NCBI GenBank assembly: GCA_023664445.1
Contig: JAMPFN010000023.1
Coordinates: 1 to 32,191 of the forward strand
Direction of reading: 5' to 3'
Length of the DNA: 32,191 bases
From: Clostridium sp.
Lineage (GTDB): Bacteria > Bacillota > Clostridia > Oscillospirales > Ruminococcaceae
Shown here: piece by piece, positions 24,391-32,183 of the stretch
How the letters are laid out: each line of letters begins with the position of its first letter
Position numbering within the stretch: position 1 is the stretch's first letter
Notes under the pieces: generated by a model
Seen by the model: the letters and a program-made list of their open reading frames with translations, nothing else
Database searches by the model: none
What the model was told of the DNA's origin: nothing
Translations under genes and position numbers: made by a program

Positions 24391-26322
24391 TTACTCAATA
24401 TTAGCGTCATATTTTATTGTCACAGGCTCGAATGGCTGTCCGTTTCCGTCATAGAAGCGCGAGAACACTTCATAGAACTCAAGTCTTAATACCTGAATAC
24501 CGACGATAAGACCTTCCACACCCATTACAAAAATATTACCGATTATTATTATTATCGGAGAAACTCCCTTTGCGGCAGTTTCCGACAAAAGCATTACGAC
24601 AGACATCATTCCCGCATGCGAGAACACAAATCCGCCGATTCTGACGAACGAAAGCGTATTGGTAGCGTAACCTAGCATAAACTCGAACACTTCAAAGAAA
24701 TTCGAGGCTATAAAGTCGCCGATACCGCTTTCAAGGTGAAATTTTTCGCCCTTTACAAGACAGCCGAGCGGCTCTCTGAAAAACATAAGGATTACCGGAA
24801 GAACGATAAGGCATATTATATAAGGCGCTGTAAAGAGATTTGCGATCCCTGTCATAGCACACGCAATACCTGCAAGCAGCGAGCCGAAAAGTACGAACCC
24901 GGCAAGCCCGTTGTTTCCGAATATGGCATTCTCATAATCCTTATGCTTAAAACTGATTATGATATTTACCGTTATTGCGATAAATATTATAACAACGCCT
25001 ATCAGTATCGCACCCAAAAGGACGTTCATCGTGTTTTCCATAACATCGAACGGCTTATGCTCAAATCCAAGCCTTTTATAAAGAGGGGTCAGCGCTTCCT
25101 CAAATCCGAACACCGAGCCGTATATGAGTCCGAAAAACGCGCTCGATATTCCTATTCGCTGCATTATTGCCCCAAGCTTGTTTCCGGATTTTTTATACAC
25201 CAACCAACCGATAAGCGATATCGCAAGACCTTGTCCCAAATCGCCGAACATTATACCGAAAAGTACCGTATATGTCAAAGCGACAAGCGTTGTCGGATTA
25301 AATCCATTATAAGACGGAAGTCCGTACATCTCAACAAACATTGAAAACGGCTTTGAAAATCTGTTGCTTTTAAGCTTTACAGGCGTCTGAACGAGATTAT
25401 TTTCCTCTGCATTTTTTATTACCACCGAAACGTCCGGCAGGCTTTCAAACATTTTTTTAAACTCATCTATACTTGATTTCGGAACAAAGCCGGCAATATA
25501 GAATTTATCCTTATACGCCGCGACGTTGCTGCGAAGCTCGAACACATCATAACTGTATTTCAGATAACTGAAAATGCCGTTTAACGTATCCGTATGCTTT
25601 TCGATAAGATCGTTTCTGTTCCTTTCAAGCTTTTCAAGCTCCGATTCAAGCTCTGAAAGCTCACGGGTGAGTATTTCCTCTTCCTTTTCGGGAGTTTCCC
25701 TTACATATTCGGGGATCTTTATCCTTTCAAAATAAAGCGTGCGGAAAATACTGTCCGCTTCGGAAACGATGTCTGTCGGCGCAAAATAAAAGCCCCATTG
25801 ATAGCTTCCGTCATCGTCATAAGGAATAAAAATAAACGTCCTGTCACTGTAATGAGAAAGCTTTACGGTACTTTCACAAGGAAGTCTGCCGAAGCGTATG
25901 CTGATATGCGAGCACTCAAACAGCTTCCTGAAATCGATCTTCATTCCTTTAAGATGAGTGATCTGCGTCAAAACCTGCTTTCGCTGCTGTATCTTTTCGG
26001 TATGCTCGACGATACTGTCGTCAATACAATTAAACTCATCTTCAAGCTTTGAAACGGTTTCCTCCATTTCCTCGGGAGTCAGATGTGAAAATTCGGATCT
26101 TTCAAAGGTAAATCCGCTTCCCGTTTTGACAGAAACAAGTCTTTTAAGCAGCAGTTTATAGGGATTTTCCCCGTCAAGCCTTTTAAACGTACCGTCGGAA
26201 GCCGATTCCTTTACCGCGTCGGTAATATGAAAGCAGCCGCTGTCAGCACATTTTCCAAGCGCTCTGTCAAGATTTTTCATAAGCCCCACAATGGTAACAA
26301 GCTTCATCTTTTCAATTGACAT
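24391..26322 (-). CDS. ntpI: V-type ATP synthase subunit I (membrane stator, a-type)
   Basis: A 643-residue protein. The N-terminal about 330 residues are soluble and partly coiled coil; the C-terminal half has about eight transmembrane helices beginning near FNPTTLVALTYTVLFGIMFG. The Arg essential for ion transfer should be the one in ATNTLSFVRIGGFVFSHAGM (about 555-574). The C-terminal LEFYEVFSRFYDGNGQPFEP is diagnostic. The start ATG 26322 has GGAGGTGG upstream, 18 bases after subunit C. Confidence 0.94.
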   Translation of the reverse strand: MSIEKMKLVTIVGLMKNLDRALGKCADSGCFHITDAVKESASDGTFKRLDGENPYKLLLKRLVSVKTGSGFTFERSEFSHLTPEEMEETVSKLEDEFNCIDDSIVEHTEKIQQRKQVLTQITHLKGMKIDFRKLFECSHISIRFGRLPCESTVKLSHYSDRTFIFIPYDDDGSYQWGFYFAPTDIVSEADSIFRTLYFERIKIPEYVRETPEKEEEILTRELSELESELEKLERNRNDLIEKHTDTLNGIFSYLKYSYDVFELRSNVAAYKDKFYIAGFVPKSSIDEFKKMFESLPDVSVVIKNAEENNLVQTPVKLKSNRFSKPFSMFVEMYGLPSYNGFNPTTLVALTYTVLFGIMFGDLGQGLAISLIGWLVYKKSGNKLGAIMQRIGISSAFFGLIYGSVFGFEEALTPLYKRLGFEHKPFDVMENTMNVLLGAILIGVVIIFIAITVNIIISFKHKDYENAIFGNNGLAGFVLFGSLLAGIACAMTGIANLFTAPYIICLIVLPVILMFFREPLGCLVKGEKFHLESGIGDFIASNFFEVFEFMLGYATNTLSFVRIGGFVFSHAGMMSVVMLLSETAAKGVSPIIIIIGNIFVMGVEGLIVGIQVLRLEFYEVFSRFYDGNGQPFEPVTIKYDANIE

Positions 26323-26340
26323 TTTTCCACCTCCATTCTA

Positions 26341-27387
26341 TTATAAAACAATAAGATTTTCCATATAAGACATGCTTTTTTCATATCTTATACCCTCTAT
26401 AATATTAATGATGTTATTCATCTCGACCTCTTCGAGATACATGAGCGAATAAAGACTTACCGCCGCGCTCTCCGAAAACATAAGCGCGCGCTTTGCCATC
26501 GCGTATCGTATCTTTACAAGTTCCTTTTCAAACTGACTGCTTTCCATATCCACAGAAAGCTGTTCCATTTTTCTTCCGTAAGAGGTATGCGAAAGCATTC
26601 GCAGATACTCTTCGGAGGATTCGGTCTGAAAAAGATCAGACTGCATTTTCGCAGAAAGCCTTCCGTAAAAAGGAAGAGTATATTTTTTCAGAGTATCGGC
26701 GTCCGAATTGAAATATTTCTTCATTCGGTAGGCGTTGATTATGTTGATGATATCCGTCTGAACATTTATCTGATCTATCAGAGCCTTTTTTGATTTTCCG
26801 CCGACGCACTCGCTGCCCTTTTCAATAAGCCATTTAAGATGATAGGTACGAAGCCGTACCTCGCATTCCGTATAAGGTATATTTCCCTTGCTGTCCGTTC
26901 CGACGTTTTTTAAAACATCATAATAAGGCGTATGTCTGAGTACATTCAGTACTGCCTTGAAATCGTAAGCGTTTGCAAGTTCCATAAGATCGAAGCTCGA
27001 TTTACCAACAAGATAAGGCTGCATCGTTTCAATATACGCGTCTTTATTATCGTTATTGAGATATAGCAGAGCTTTCAGAAGCTCCCGTATTTCGGAACGT
27101 ACAAGCAGGAAATTATAAAACGGCTGACTGTCAAGATGCTGAAACCTGCAAAGCCTTTCGTATCGGCTATAATAAGCCTTATCGATAAGGCTTTCAAGAA
27201 AGCCTCTGTGTATCGACGATGTGTCGATATTGGAAAGTTCTTCCGAAAAATAAGTATTCTTTTTCAGATATTCCGCAGCCTCCGCAACCTGCTTTTTTGA
27301 AGCAAGCTCAACGTAATCGTTATATTTCAGCCTTTTGCCGTAAATAGCCCTTGCTTTTGCAATAGTAGCATTTTCAGCCGATCTCAA
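26341..27387 (-). CDS. ntpC: V-type ATP synthase subunit C (shaft-to-rotor socket)
   Basis: A 348-residue, mainly helical protein that couples the D/F shaft to the K ring. The N-terminal AKARAIYGKRLKYNDYVEL and the C-terminal EEVEMNNIINIIEGIRY are typical of the family. I choose TTG 27387, one base after the stop of the preceding gene, with AGGTGAG upstream; GTG 27396 lies within that site. The gene's place before subunit I differs from the usual I-K-E-C-F-A-B-D order. Confidence 0.88.
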   Translation of the reverse strand: MRSAENATIAKARAIYGKRLKYNDYVELASKKQVAEAAEYLKKNTYFSEELSNIDTSSIHRGFLESLIDKAYYSRYERLCRFQHLDSQPFYNFLLVRSEIRELLKALLYLNNDNKDAYIETMQPYLVGKSSFDLMELANAYDFKAVLNVLRHTPYYDVLKNVGTDSKGNIPYTECEVRLRTYHLKWLIEKGSECVGGKSKKALIDQINVQTDIINIINAYRMKKYFNSDADTLKKYTLPFYGRLSAKMQSDLFQTESSEEYLRMLSHTSYGRKMEQLSVDMESSQFEKELVKIRYAMAKRALMFSESAAVSLYSLMYLEEVEMNNIINIIEGIRYEKSMSYMENLIVL

Positions 27388-27388
27388 A

Positions 27389-27700
27389 TTACTCACCTAC
27401 TATTTCCGCAAATATTTTATTTTCAATATCCAAATGACTGAAATCGAAAAATCTATCCATATTCATTTTTTCGTCGGCATATTTCTTTTCAAGCTTTGCG
27501 ATCTTCATATCAAAATCAGTTTTATTGATCTTTTCTATCTCCGTTATACGCTTGTCAGCGGCATAAGAGATATCTCTTTTCAGCGACACGCATTTTGTTT
27601 CGGTATCGCTTAGGATCTTTCTGCTGCTTTTTTGTGCCTCAACGATCCTGCTGTCCGCCATACGGTCAATTTCAATAATTTTGTTTACTAAATTTTCCAT
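27389..27700 (-). CDS. V-type ATP synthase peripheral-stalk coiled-coil subunit (G/H)
   Basis: A 103-residue, almost entirely helical charged protein, first among the ATPase genes and partner of subunit E in the stator. Sequence similarity in this family is low, so the call rests on length, coiled coil (about 10-90) and position. The start ATG 27700 is preceded by AAGGTGGAG; GTG 27709 overlaps that site. The UPF0210 gene ends 24 bases upstream with no terminator. Confidence 0.75.
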   Translation of the reverse strand: MENLVNKIIEIDRMADSRIVEAQKSSRKILSDTETKCVSLKRDISYAADKRITEIEKINKTDFDMKIAKLEKKYADEKMNMDRFFDFSHLDIENKIFAEIVGE

Positions 27701-27724
27701 ACGCTCCACCTTTACCTTTCCATA

Positions 27725-29089
27725 TTAATTTTTAATACTATGCATAGGCGCCGGTATTCTTCCGCCTCTTGAAATGAATTTAGCCGGCGACTTTGTATTT
27801 ACATTCATTACCGGTCCGCTTCCCAAAAGTCCGCCGAATTCAAGAGTATCTCCGACGCTCTTTCCGACAGCCGGAATAAGCCTTACAGCCGTTGTCTTGT
27901 TATTCACCATTCCTATAGCGGCTTCGTCGGCAATTATAGCGGAAATAGTTTCGGAAGCGATATCTCCCGGAACGACTATCATGTCAAGTCCTACGGAACA
28001 TACAGCCGTCATAGCCTCGAGCTTTTCTATTCCCAAAGCGCCGCAGTTTACAGCGTCTATCATTCCTGCGTCCTCTGAAACCGGGATAAATGCGCCCGAA
28101 AGTCCGCCGACATTTGAAGAAGCCATAACGCCGCCTTTCTTTACCGCATCGTTTAAAAGCGCGAGCGCGGCGGTCGTTCCGTGCGTACCGCAGGATTCAA
28201 GCCCGATCTCTTCAAGGATATGAGCCACGCTGTCCCCCACAGCGGGCGTAGGCGCTAATGAAAGATCAACGATCCCGAAAGGAACGCCGAGTATCTGCGA
28301 AGCCTTAGACCCCACAAGCTGTCCCATTCTCGTGATCTTAAAAGCTGTTTTCTTTATTATGTCTGCGATCTCGTCTATCGATGCATCGGGATATCTTTTT
28401 ATAGCCGAACGCACAACGCCCGGTCCCGAAACGCCGACATTTATAACGCAATCCGGTTCGCCCGTACCGTGAAAAGCTCCCGCCATAAACGGATTATCCT
28501 CGGGAGCGTTGCAAAATACAACAAGCTTTGCAGGACCGATGCACTGCCTGTCGGCGGTTATTTCCGCCGACCGCTTTATTATCTTTCCCATCATTGCGAC
28601 AGCGTCCATATTGATACCCGTCTTGCTCGAGCCGACATTGACGGACGAGCATATATTTGAAGTCACCGAAAGAGCTTCCGGAATGGAATTTATAAGTTCG
28701 ATATCTCCGGCGCTGAATCCTTTCTGTACAAGCGCGGAATAGCCTCCGATAAAGTTGACTCCGCATGTATCGGCTGCTTTCTGAAGAGCAGCCGCAAATT
28801 TAACGGGATTCTTTTCGGTACACGCCGCTGAAATTATCGCAATGGGCGTAACGGAAATTCTTTTATGGATTATCGGAATACCATATTCCTTTTCGATCCT
28901 CTCCCCTGTTCTGACAAGCTCCTTGGCTTTCGACGTTATCTTGTCATAAACTTTACTGCACGCCTTGTCAATATCGCTGTCGATACAGTCAAGCAGAGAA
29001 ATGCCCATTGTTATCGTTCTTATATCAAGACATTCGTCCTGTATCATTCTTATGGTTTCAAGTATATCGTAAGCATAAGCTGTAAGCAT
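27725..29089 (-). CDS. UPF0210 (PFL-like, DUF711) family protein
   Basis: A 454-residue conserved protein of unknown function, usual family length (about 450). The fold is related to pyruvate formate-lyase, but the glycyl radical is not conserved. Typical stretches are [13 protein letters not shown] near the start, [20 protein letters not shown], and [20 protein letters not shown]. The start ATG 29089 has AAGGAG seven bases upstream. It follows the ACT-domain gene by 18 bases, a pairing conserved in many Firmicutes and archaea, and runs into the V-ATPase genes with a 24-base gap. Confidence 0.93.
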   Translation of the reverse strand: MLTAYAYDILETIRMIQDECLDIRTITMGISLLDCIDSDIDKACSKVYDKITSKAKELVRTGERIEKEYGIPIIHKRISVTPIAIISAACTEKNPVKFAAALQKAADTCGVNFIGGYSALVQKGFSAGDIELINSIPEALSVTSNICSSVNVGSSKTGINMDAVAMMGKIIKRSAEITADRQCIGPAKLVVFCNAPEDNPFMAGAFHGTGEPDCVINVGVSGPGVVRSAIKRYPDASIDEIADIIKKTAFKITRMGQLVGSKASQILGVPFGIVDLSLAPTPAVGDSVAHILEEIGLESCGTHGTTAALALLNDAVKKGGVMASSNVGGLSGAFIPVSEDAGMIDAVNCGALGIEKLEAMTAVCSVGLDMIVVPGDIASETISAIIADEAAIGMVNNKTTAVRLIPAVGKSVGDTLEFGGLLGSGPVMNVNTKSPAKFISRGGRIPAPMHSIKN

Positions 29090-29107
29090 TGAAATTCTCC
29101 TTATAGA

Positions 29108-29377
29108 TCAGATTCTGTGCATCGAATTGAAAATATCTTCATGCATTGTATGGACGGAGAGTCCGAGTTCCTTTCCAAGCTCGCCAAGCTTATCGCCAAG
29201 CTCCACAAAATCCGTATTCATTTCAGATATATCGACCATCATTATCATTGCAAACATATCCTGCAAAACGCTTTGTGTGACGTCCGTCACATTTGCATTG
29301 TATTCGGCGCAGATATTGCTTACCTTGGCAAGTATTCCGACATTATCCTTGCCTATAACAGTTATAACAGCTCTCAT
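29108..29377 (-). CDS. ACT domain protein, UPF0237 family
   Basis: An 89-residue single ACT domain, typical length for UPF0237. MRAVITVIGKDNVGILAKVS begins the domain, with the small-ligand-binding loop G-K-D-N-V-G-I, then NANVTDVTQSVL and FAMIMMVDIS. ACT domains bind amino acids or similar ligands; the ligand here is not known. I use ATG 29377 (GGAG about seven bases upstream) instead of the in-frame codon at 29389, because it matches the family's N-terminus. It is the first gene of the operon that continues to the V-ATPase. Confidence 0.92.
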   Translation of the reverse strand: MRAVITVIGKDNVGILAKVSNICAEYNANVTDVTQSVLQDMFAMIMMVDISEMNTDFVELGDKLGELGKELGLSVHTMHEDIFNSMHRI

Positions 29378-29448
29378 AAAAAACTCCATTCATGTAATAT
29401 ACATATAAAATATACATATTTAATTATTAAATTTATATCATTATCATA

Positions 29449-29457
29449 ATTATATCA
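29449..29457 (-). promoter_or_regulatory. Extended -10 promoter of the ACT-UPF0210-V-ATPase operon
   Basis: On the minus strand TGATATAAT gives a TATAAT box (29449-29454) with the TGn extension. No good -35 box stands at the right distance. This is the only clear promoter I see upstream of the nine ATPase genes. Confidence 0.5.
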
Positions 29458-29505
29458 CATAAAAATCAAAAAATAAAGTGCAAAAACGACTTTTTTTATT
29501 CACTT

Positions 29506-29922
29506 TCAATCATCTTTTTTATTCATTTTTTTCATTTTCTTCATTCTTTTAGCAATTGTATTTCTTGTGATCTCCGATAATCTGTCAACTGTCTGTTCCG
29601 GAAAAGCTGCCAGAAATTGTATGCTTTGTTCATATGAGCTTTCCTCGTCAAGCTTTAATATTTCTGTGAAAAACGCATTGACATCGCTGTAATTCCGTGA
29701 AAGCTTTTTTGCCGTTTCCGTTCCTTCATCCGTCATGACAACGTTTGACGAATAATCGGGAACAATATACCCGAGTCTTGCCATACATTTGAGCATCCTG
29801 CTGACACTCGGCCGTGTAACAGATAATGTATTTGCAATATCAACAGATCTCACCGTTTTATTTTCACGGCTCAAATGATATAATGCGATAAGATATCTGC
29901 ATTGTCCTGCGCAAAGTTTCAT
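29506..29922 (-). CDS. DtxR/MntR-like transcriptional regulator lacking metal ligands
   Basis: A 138-residue winged-helix protein. CRYLIALYHLSRENK, then VRSVDIANTLSVTRPSVSRM and LKCMARLGYIV, match the DNA-binding domain of DtxR/MntR regulators. The dimerisation domain follows (NAFFTEILKLDEESS). Where family members have His and an E-x-x-EH cluster for Mn2+ or Fe2+, this one has DVNAFF and EQSIQFLAAF, so the usual ligands seem absent. I choose ATG 29922, with AGGAAGGA upstream. The GTG at 30000 lies before the -10 box. The Lys-rich tail (KRMKKMKKMNKK) is unusual. Confidence 0.72.
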   Translation of the reverse strand: MKLCAGQCRYLIALYHLSRENKTVRSVDIANTLSVTRPSVSRMLKCMARLGYIVPDYSSNVVMTDEGTETAKKLSRNYSDVNAFFTEILKLDEESSYEQSIQFLAAFPEQTVDRLSEITRNTIAKRMKKMKKMNKKDD

Positions 29923-29990
29923 ATTTTGTTCATTCCTTCCTGTAAGGCGACCGCATGAAGATTGTCCATAGGACACGACGCTATCTTTAT

Positions 29991-30019
29991 ATTTTATCAC
30001 TAATCAGGCAATTTTTCAA
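29991..30019 (-). promoter_or_regulatory. Promoter of the DtxR-like gene
   Basis: Minus-strand TTGAAA (30014-30019), 17-base spacer, TAAAAT (29991-29996). It is back to back with the VanZ promoter, the two -35 boxes being eight bases apart. Confidence 0.65.
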
Positions 30020-30027
30020 TATATAAT

Positions 30028-30056
30028 TTGACTTTTTATCGTAAAAATGTTAAAAT
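30028..30056 (+). promoter_or_regulatory. Promoter of the VanZ-family gene
   Basis: TTGACT (30028-30033), 17-base spacer, TAAAAT (30051-30056), 18 bases before the start codon at 30075. The leader is therefore very short. Confidence 0.65.
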
Positions 30057-30074
30057 AAATAAAGGGTGGTTTTT

Positions 30075-30551
30075 ATGAAATTAAATAAAATTTTGCGGTG
30101 GCTTCCCATTATTGCTTGGATGGCGGTCATATTTATGTTTTCGGCACAGCCTGCCGAGGCATCATCGGAAACAAGCAGCTTGCCTGCTGAAGTACTTGCA
30201 AAAATAATTAAGCCAAACTTTGATTCGTATACGCCCGAATATCAGGAAATGCTGCTTGATAATTGTCAATTTGTTGTCAGAAAGCTTGCTCATTTTTCTG
30301 TCTACACTATTTTAGGTATACTTTCAAGCATTGCGTTTTCAAGCGTTAAAAGGTTCTCTTCCAAAATGAAACTCATCTCCCCTGCCGTATTATGTCTTAT
30401 GTACGCCGTAAGCGATGAGATTCATCAGTATTTTGTCCCGGGAAGAAGCTGCAAATTCATGGATATAGTAATCGATTTCTCCGGGGCATTGTTCGGACTG
30501 CTGCTGTTTGTAATCACAGTAAAATTATATGTGAAAATACGAAAAAAGTGA
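30075..30551 (+). CDS. VanZ-family membrane protein
   Basis: A 158-residue membrane protein. WLPIIAWMAVIFMFSAQPA near the N-terminus, VRKLAHFSVYTILGIL and YAVSDEIHQYFVPGRSCKF followed by DIVIDFSGALFG are the conserved VanZ-like motifs. About four hydrophobic helices are visible. VanZ gives low-level teicoplanin resistance in enterococci, but most family members lie outside resistance clusters and their role is unsettled, so resistance should not be assumed. The start ATG 30075 has GGGTGG upstream; it is divergent from the DtxR-like gene. Confidence 0.9.
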   Translation: MKLNKILRWLPIIAWMAVIFMFSAQPAEASSETSSLPAEVLAKIIKPNFDSYTPEYQEMLLDNCQFVVRKLAHFSVYTILGILSSIAFSSVKRFSSKMKLISPAVLCLMYAVSDEIHQYFVPGRSCKFMDIVIDFSGALFGLLLFVITVKLYVKIRKK

Positions 30552-30601
30552 TCTGAATAACTTTTTCAATATCAATAAACAAAAAAATTAAAATATATGT
30601 A

Positions 30602-30630
30602 TTGACAAATGACAGCTTATATGATATAAT
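30602..30630 (+). promoter_or_regulatory. Perfect consensus promoter of the tRNA-Pro gene
   Basis: TTGACA (30602-30607), 17-base spacer, TATAAT (30625-30630), about 40 bases before the mature tRNA. Confidence 0.85.
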
Positions 30631-30670
30631 ATTAATGTTAACAGAAAATATTGTTAACTTCCCTTTAAGT

Positions 30671-30746
30671 CTGGGTGTGGCGCAGATGGTAGCGCGCTAC
30701 CTTGGGGTGGTAGAGGCCGTGGGTTCAAGTCCCGTCACTCAGACCA
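30671..30746 (+). tRNA. tRNA-Pro (anticodon GGG)
   Basis: A complete 76-base cloverleaf. The acceptor CTGGGTG (30671-30677) pairs with CACTCAG (30736-30742) with one G-U pair; the anticodon stem is CTACC/GGTAG (30697-30701, 30709-30713) with loop TTGGGGT, anticodon 30704-30706. The T-arm has GGTTCAAGTCC. CCA is encoded (30744-30746). It would read CCC and CCU. Confidence 0.93.
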
Positions 30747-30761
30747 GTTAAATCCCCGTAA

Positions 30762-30803
30762 ATACGCCGTTTGCAAGCAATTGTGAACGGCGTATATTTT
30801 ATT
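30762..30803 (+). terminator. tRNA terminator, first of two near-identical copies
   Basis: ATACGCCGTT (30762-30771) pairs with AACGGCGTAT (30786-30795), followed by ATTTTATT. The loop TGCAAGCAATTGTG recurs with one change at 32152-32165 after the truncated tRNA. Confidence 0.85.
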
Positions 30804-30815
30804 AAAATCACGACT

Positions 30816-30836
30816 ACGACACTTACCACGACACTT
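30816..30836 (+). repeat. Short direct repeat ACGACACTT
   Basis: ACGACACTT occurs at 30816-30824 and 30828-30836, at the left edge of the decayed island. The rest of 30837-30913 is non-coding as far as I can see. The repeat could be a trace of an integration junction, but nothing proves it. Confidence 0.35.
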
Positions 30837-30913
30837 GTACCAAATAAACCGGAGATTTTTTCACCTTTCGGGTTTTGGGATTTTTAGAAGATATAATTTG
30901 AAATCACACCTGT

Positions 30914-31434
30914 TTGCATACGCAACAGAAAGTTTATACGAAACATTCACGAAAAGAATATTTGATAAGTCTTCCCGGTAATTTTTATTTAATGTCAATC
31001 TGGGCTGATAAAGATATACGGTGGAATCGTGTAAAGGATAAATACGATTCCAAAGAAGATGATTTTAATTGTGATGATAAAAGAGATAGTAATGAAAAAA
31101 TTGAAAATGGGCAACAAATAACACTTTGCTATCAAATGGCTGATGTTGTTTAGATTATTGCAGAGCGTTACATGCAGAAGAAAATGCTATTGTTAATATG
31201 GCTCGTATGGGTATATCTTTCCCCATGGAACGTGCAACGCTATATACAACCACATACCCTTGTAACTTATGTGCAAATAAAATAGCACAAGTTGGTATTA
31301 AAAATATTGTTTATTTTGAACCATATCCAATGGAAGAAGCTAAAAAAACTTTATTAAAGCACAATGTAAATGAAATACCATTTGATGGTATTACATATAA
31401 CGGCTATTTCAGACTAATGGAGGTATTGCGATGA
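30914..31434 (+). pseudogene. Broken anti-phage-type dCTP/dCMP deaminase
   Basis: Two frames make up the remains of one gene. The first (30914-31153) has GNFYLMSIWADKDIRWNR and a DDKRDSNEKIENGQQI...QMADVV stretch, as in the N-terminal P-loop-like half of two-domain deoxycytidylate deaminases (the group that includes anti-phage dCTP deaminases). The second frame, open from 31144 to 31434, has the zinc and catalytic motifs HAEENAI (31171 on) and TTTYPCNLCANKI, then IVYFEPYP and YFRLMEVL, the normal end. The true N-terminus and the segment between the domains are missing, and the frame changes near 31145. So the catalytic core survives but the protein is not intact. Its A+T-rich codons differ from the backbone genes. 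The named defence role is inference from family resemblance. Confidence 0.75.
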
Positions 31435-31649
31435 AGGTTTGCCCTGAATGTGGAAAAGTGATAGGATTCAATTCTTACTTTGGTGCTTATATTTGCGATG
31501 GATGTGGATGGGAAGATGATGCTTATAATCAAGAAAGAATATTATATTTATCACAAAAAATCATTATAAAACCTGCAAAATTTAAGATATTATATTCATC
31601 TATAAATAAATCTAAATGTATTAATAAAAAACTCCCCTCCGACCGTTAA
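31431..31649 (+). CDS. Small zinc-ribbon protein
   Basis: A 72-residue protein whose first 30 residues form a zinc ribbon with two Cys pairs, CPECGKV and CDGCGWED, at about residues 4-7 and 22-25. The rest is Lys/Ile-rich and poorly structured, and may be read into non-coding DNA. Its ATG overlaps the deaminase stop by four bases (ATGA, 31431-31434), so it was translated together with the deaminase when that gene was whole. Function unknown; it may be a decayed passenger. Confidence 0.55.
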   Translation: MKVCPECGKVIGFNSYFGAYICDGCGWEDDAYNQERILYLSQKIIIKPAKFKILYSSINKSKCINKKLPSDR

Positions 31650-31665
31650 GTCGAAGGGATTTTTA
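31634..31665. terminator. Terminator between the zinc-ribbon ORF and the phage gene remnant
   Basis: CCCCTCCGAC (31634-31643) pairs with GTCGAAGGGA (31650-31659) with few mismatches, followed by TTTTTAT. It lies between convergent genes. Confidence 0.65.
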
Positions 31666-32090
31666 TCACTCGCCCCTGAACACCTCAAATTCAACCACAG
31701 CTCCGGCACAAAGCGGCTTAGTAAGAGTGATGGAAAAATTAGTATTATTTATATCGAATCAGCCTTATACCGTTAACATAAACATTCAGTATATCGATCG
31801 CATGGTTATATTGCGGAATGTTGATCGGTATAACGCGGTTGCTTCCAGTCCGCTTCCGTAGTTGTGTAGCTGCTCGTGTACTGCCGTATAATGGAAGAAC
31901 CGAGAGTATCTTTTACTGAATTGAACCATTCTTCAAATGCGGTTGATACTGTGCAAACAATTCAGACATATTAAGCTGTTTGATCAATCTCATTACGAAA
32001 CCGTAAAGCGCGTTGTCCAGACGGGTATCGGTGACCGCGCTCTGCGAAATACTTGTAACGCCTTTGTTTACATAAACGTATGCAAGATAG
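31666..32090 (-). pseudogene. Frameshifted phage tail/baseplate protein remnant
   Basis: Read on the minus strand, pieces in different frames line up as one phage structural protein. First comes SAVTDTRLDNALYGFV with QLNMSELFAQYQ, then TAFEEWFNSVKDTLGSS, then GSNRVIPINIPQYN with IDILNVYVNGIRLI, and last ITLTKPLCAGAVVEFEV, ending at TGA 31666-31668. These match the common tail-fibre or baseplate pattern (QSxITDTR..., then a VYVNGxRL domain and ITLTxPLxAG). At least two frameshifts plus stops separate them, and the N-terminus is replaced by the tRNA fragment at 32092. Clearly non-functional. Confidence 0.75.
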
Positions 32091-32094
32091 TACT

Positions 32095-32139
32095 CCTCTA
32101 AGGAAGAGGTCGACGGTTCAAGTCCGGTCGGCGGCACCA
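32095..32139 (+). pseudogene. 3' half of a tRNA gene, probable attachment-site scar (anticodon loop reads UCU, Arg)
   Basis: The sequence from an anticodon loop (CCTCTAA, 32095-32101) through the stem half GGAAG, variable loop AGGTC and T-arm (GACGG, loop TTCAAGT, 32112-32128) to the acceptor half CGGCGGC and ACCA (32129-32139) is tRNA-like. The upstream half is missing: the bases before 32095 belong to the phage gene. Phage integrases commonly cut in the anticodon loop, so this is what the far side of an integration leaves. The UCU reading assumes the loop register given here. Confidence 0.65.
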
Positions 32140-32143
32140 TTCT

Positions 32144-32183
32144 ACGCCGTTTGCAAGCAGTTGTGAACGGCGTGTCTTTTATG
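32144..32183 (+). terminator. tRNA terminator, second copy
   Basis: ACGCCGTT (32144-32151) pairs with AACGGCGT (32166-32173), followed by GTCTTTTAT. It differs from the 30762 copy at only a few positions and follows the tRNA 3' fragment directly. Confidence 0.8.

Noticed and set aside
30671..32139. tRNA-Pro and the tRNA 3' fragment as the two ends (attL and attR) of one element
   Set aside because: Their 3' halves share only the common T-arm bases; the anticodon and acceptor sequences differ, so they are not the direct repeats that integration in one tRNA would produce.
31913..32140. A 75-codon minus-strand protein starting VPPTGLEPST
   Set aside because: The start is the translated complement of the tRNA 3' end, a common artefact; the rest is the phage tail gene remnant and not an independent gene.
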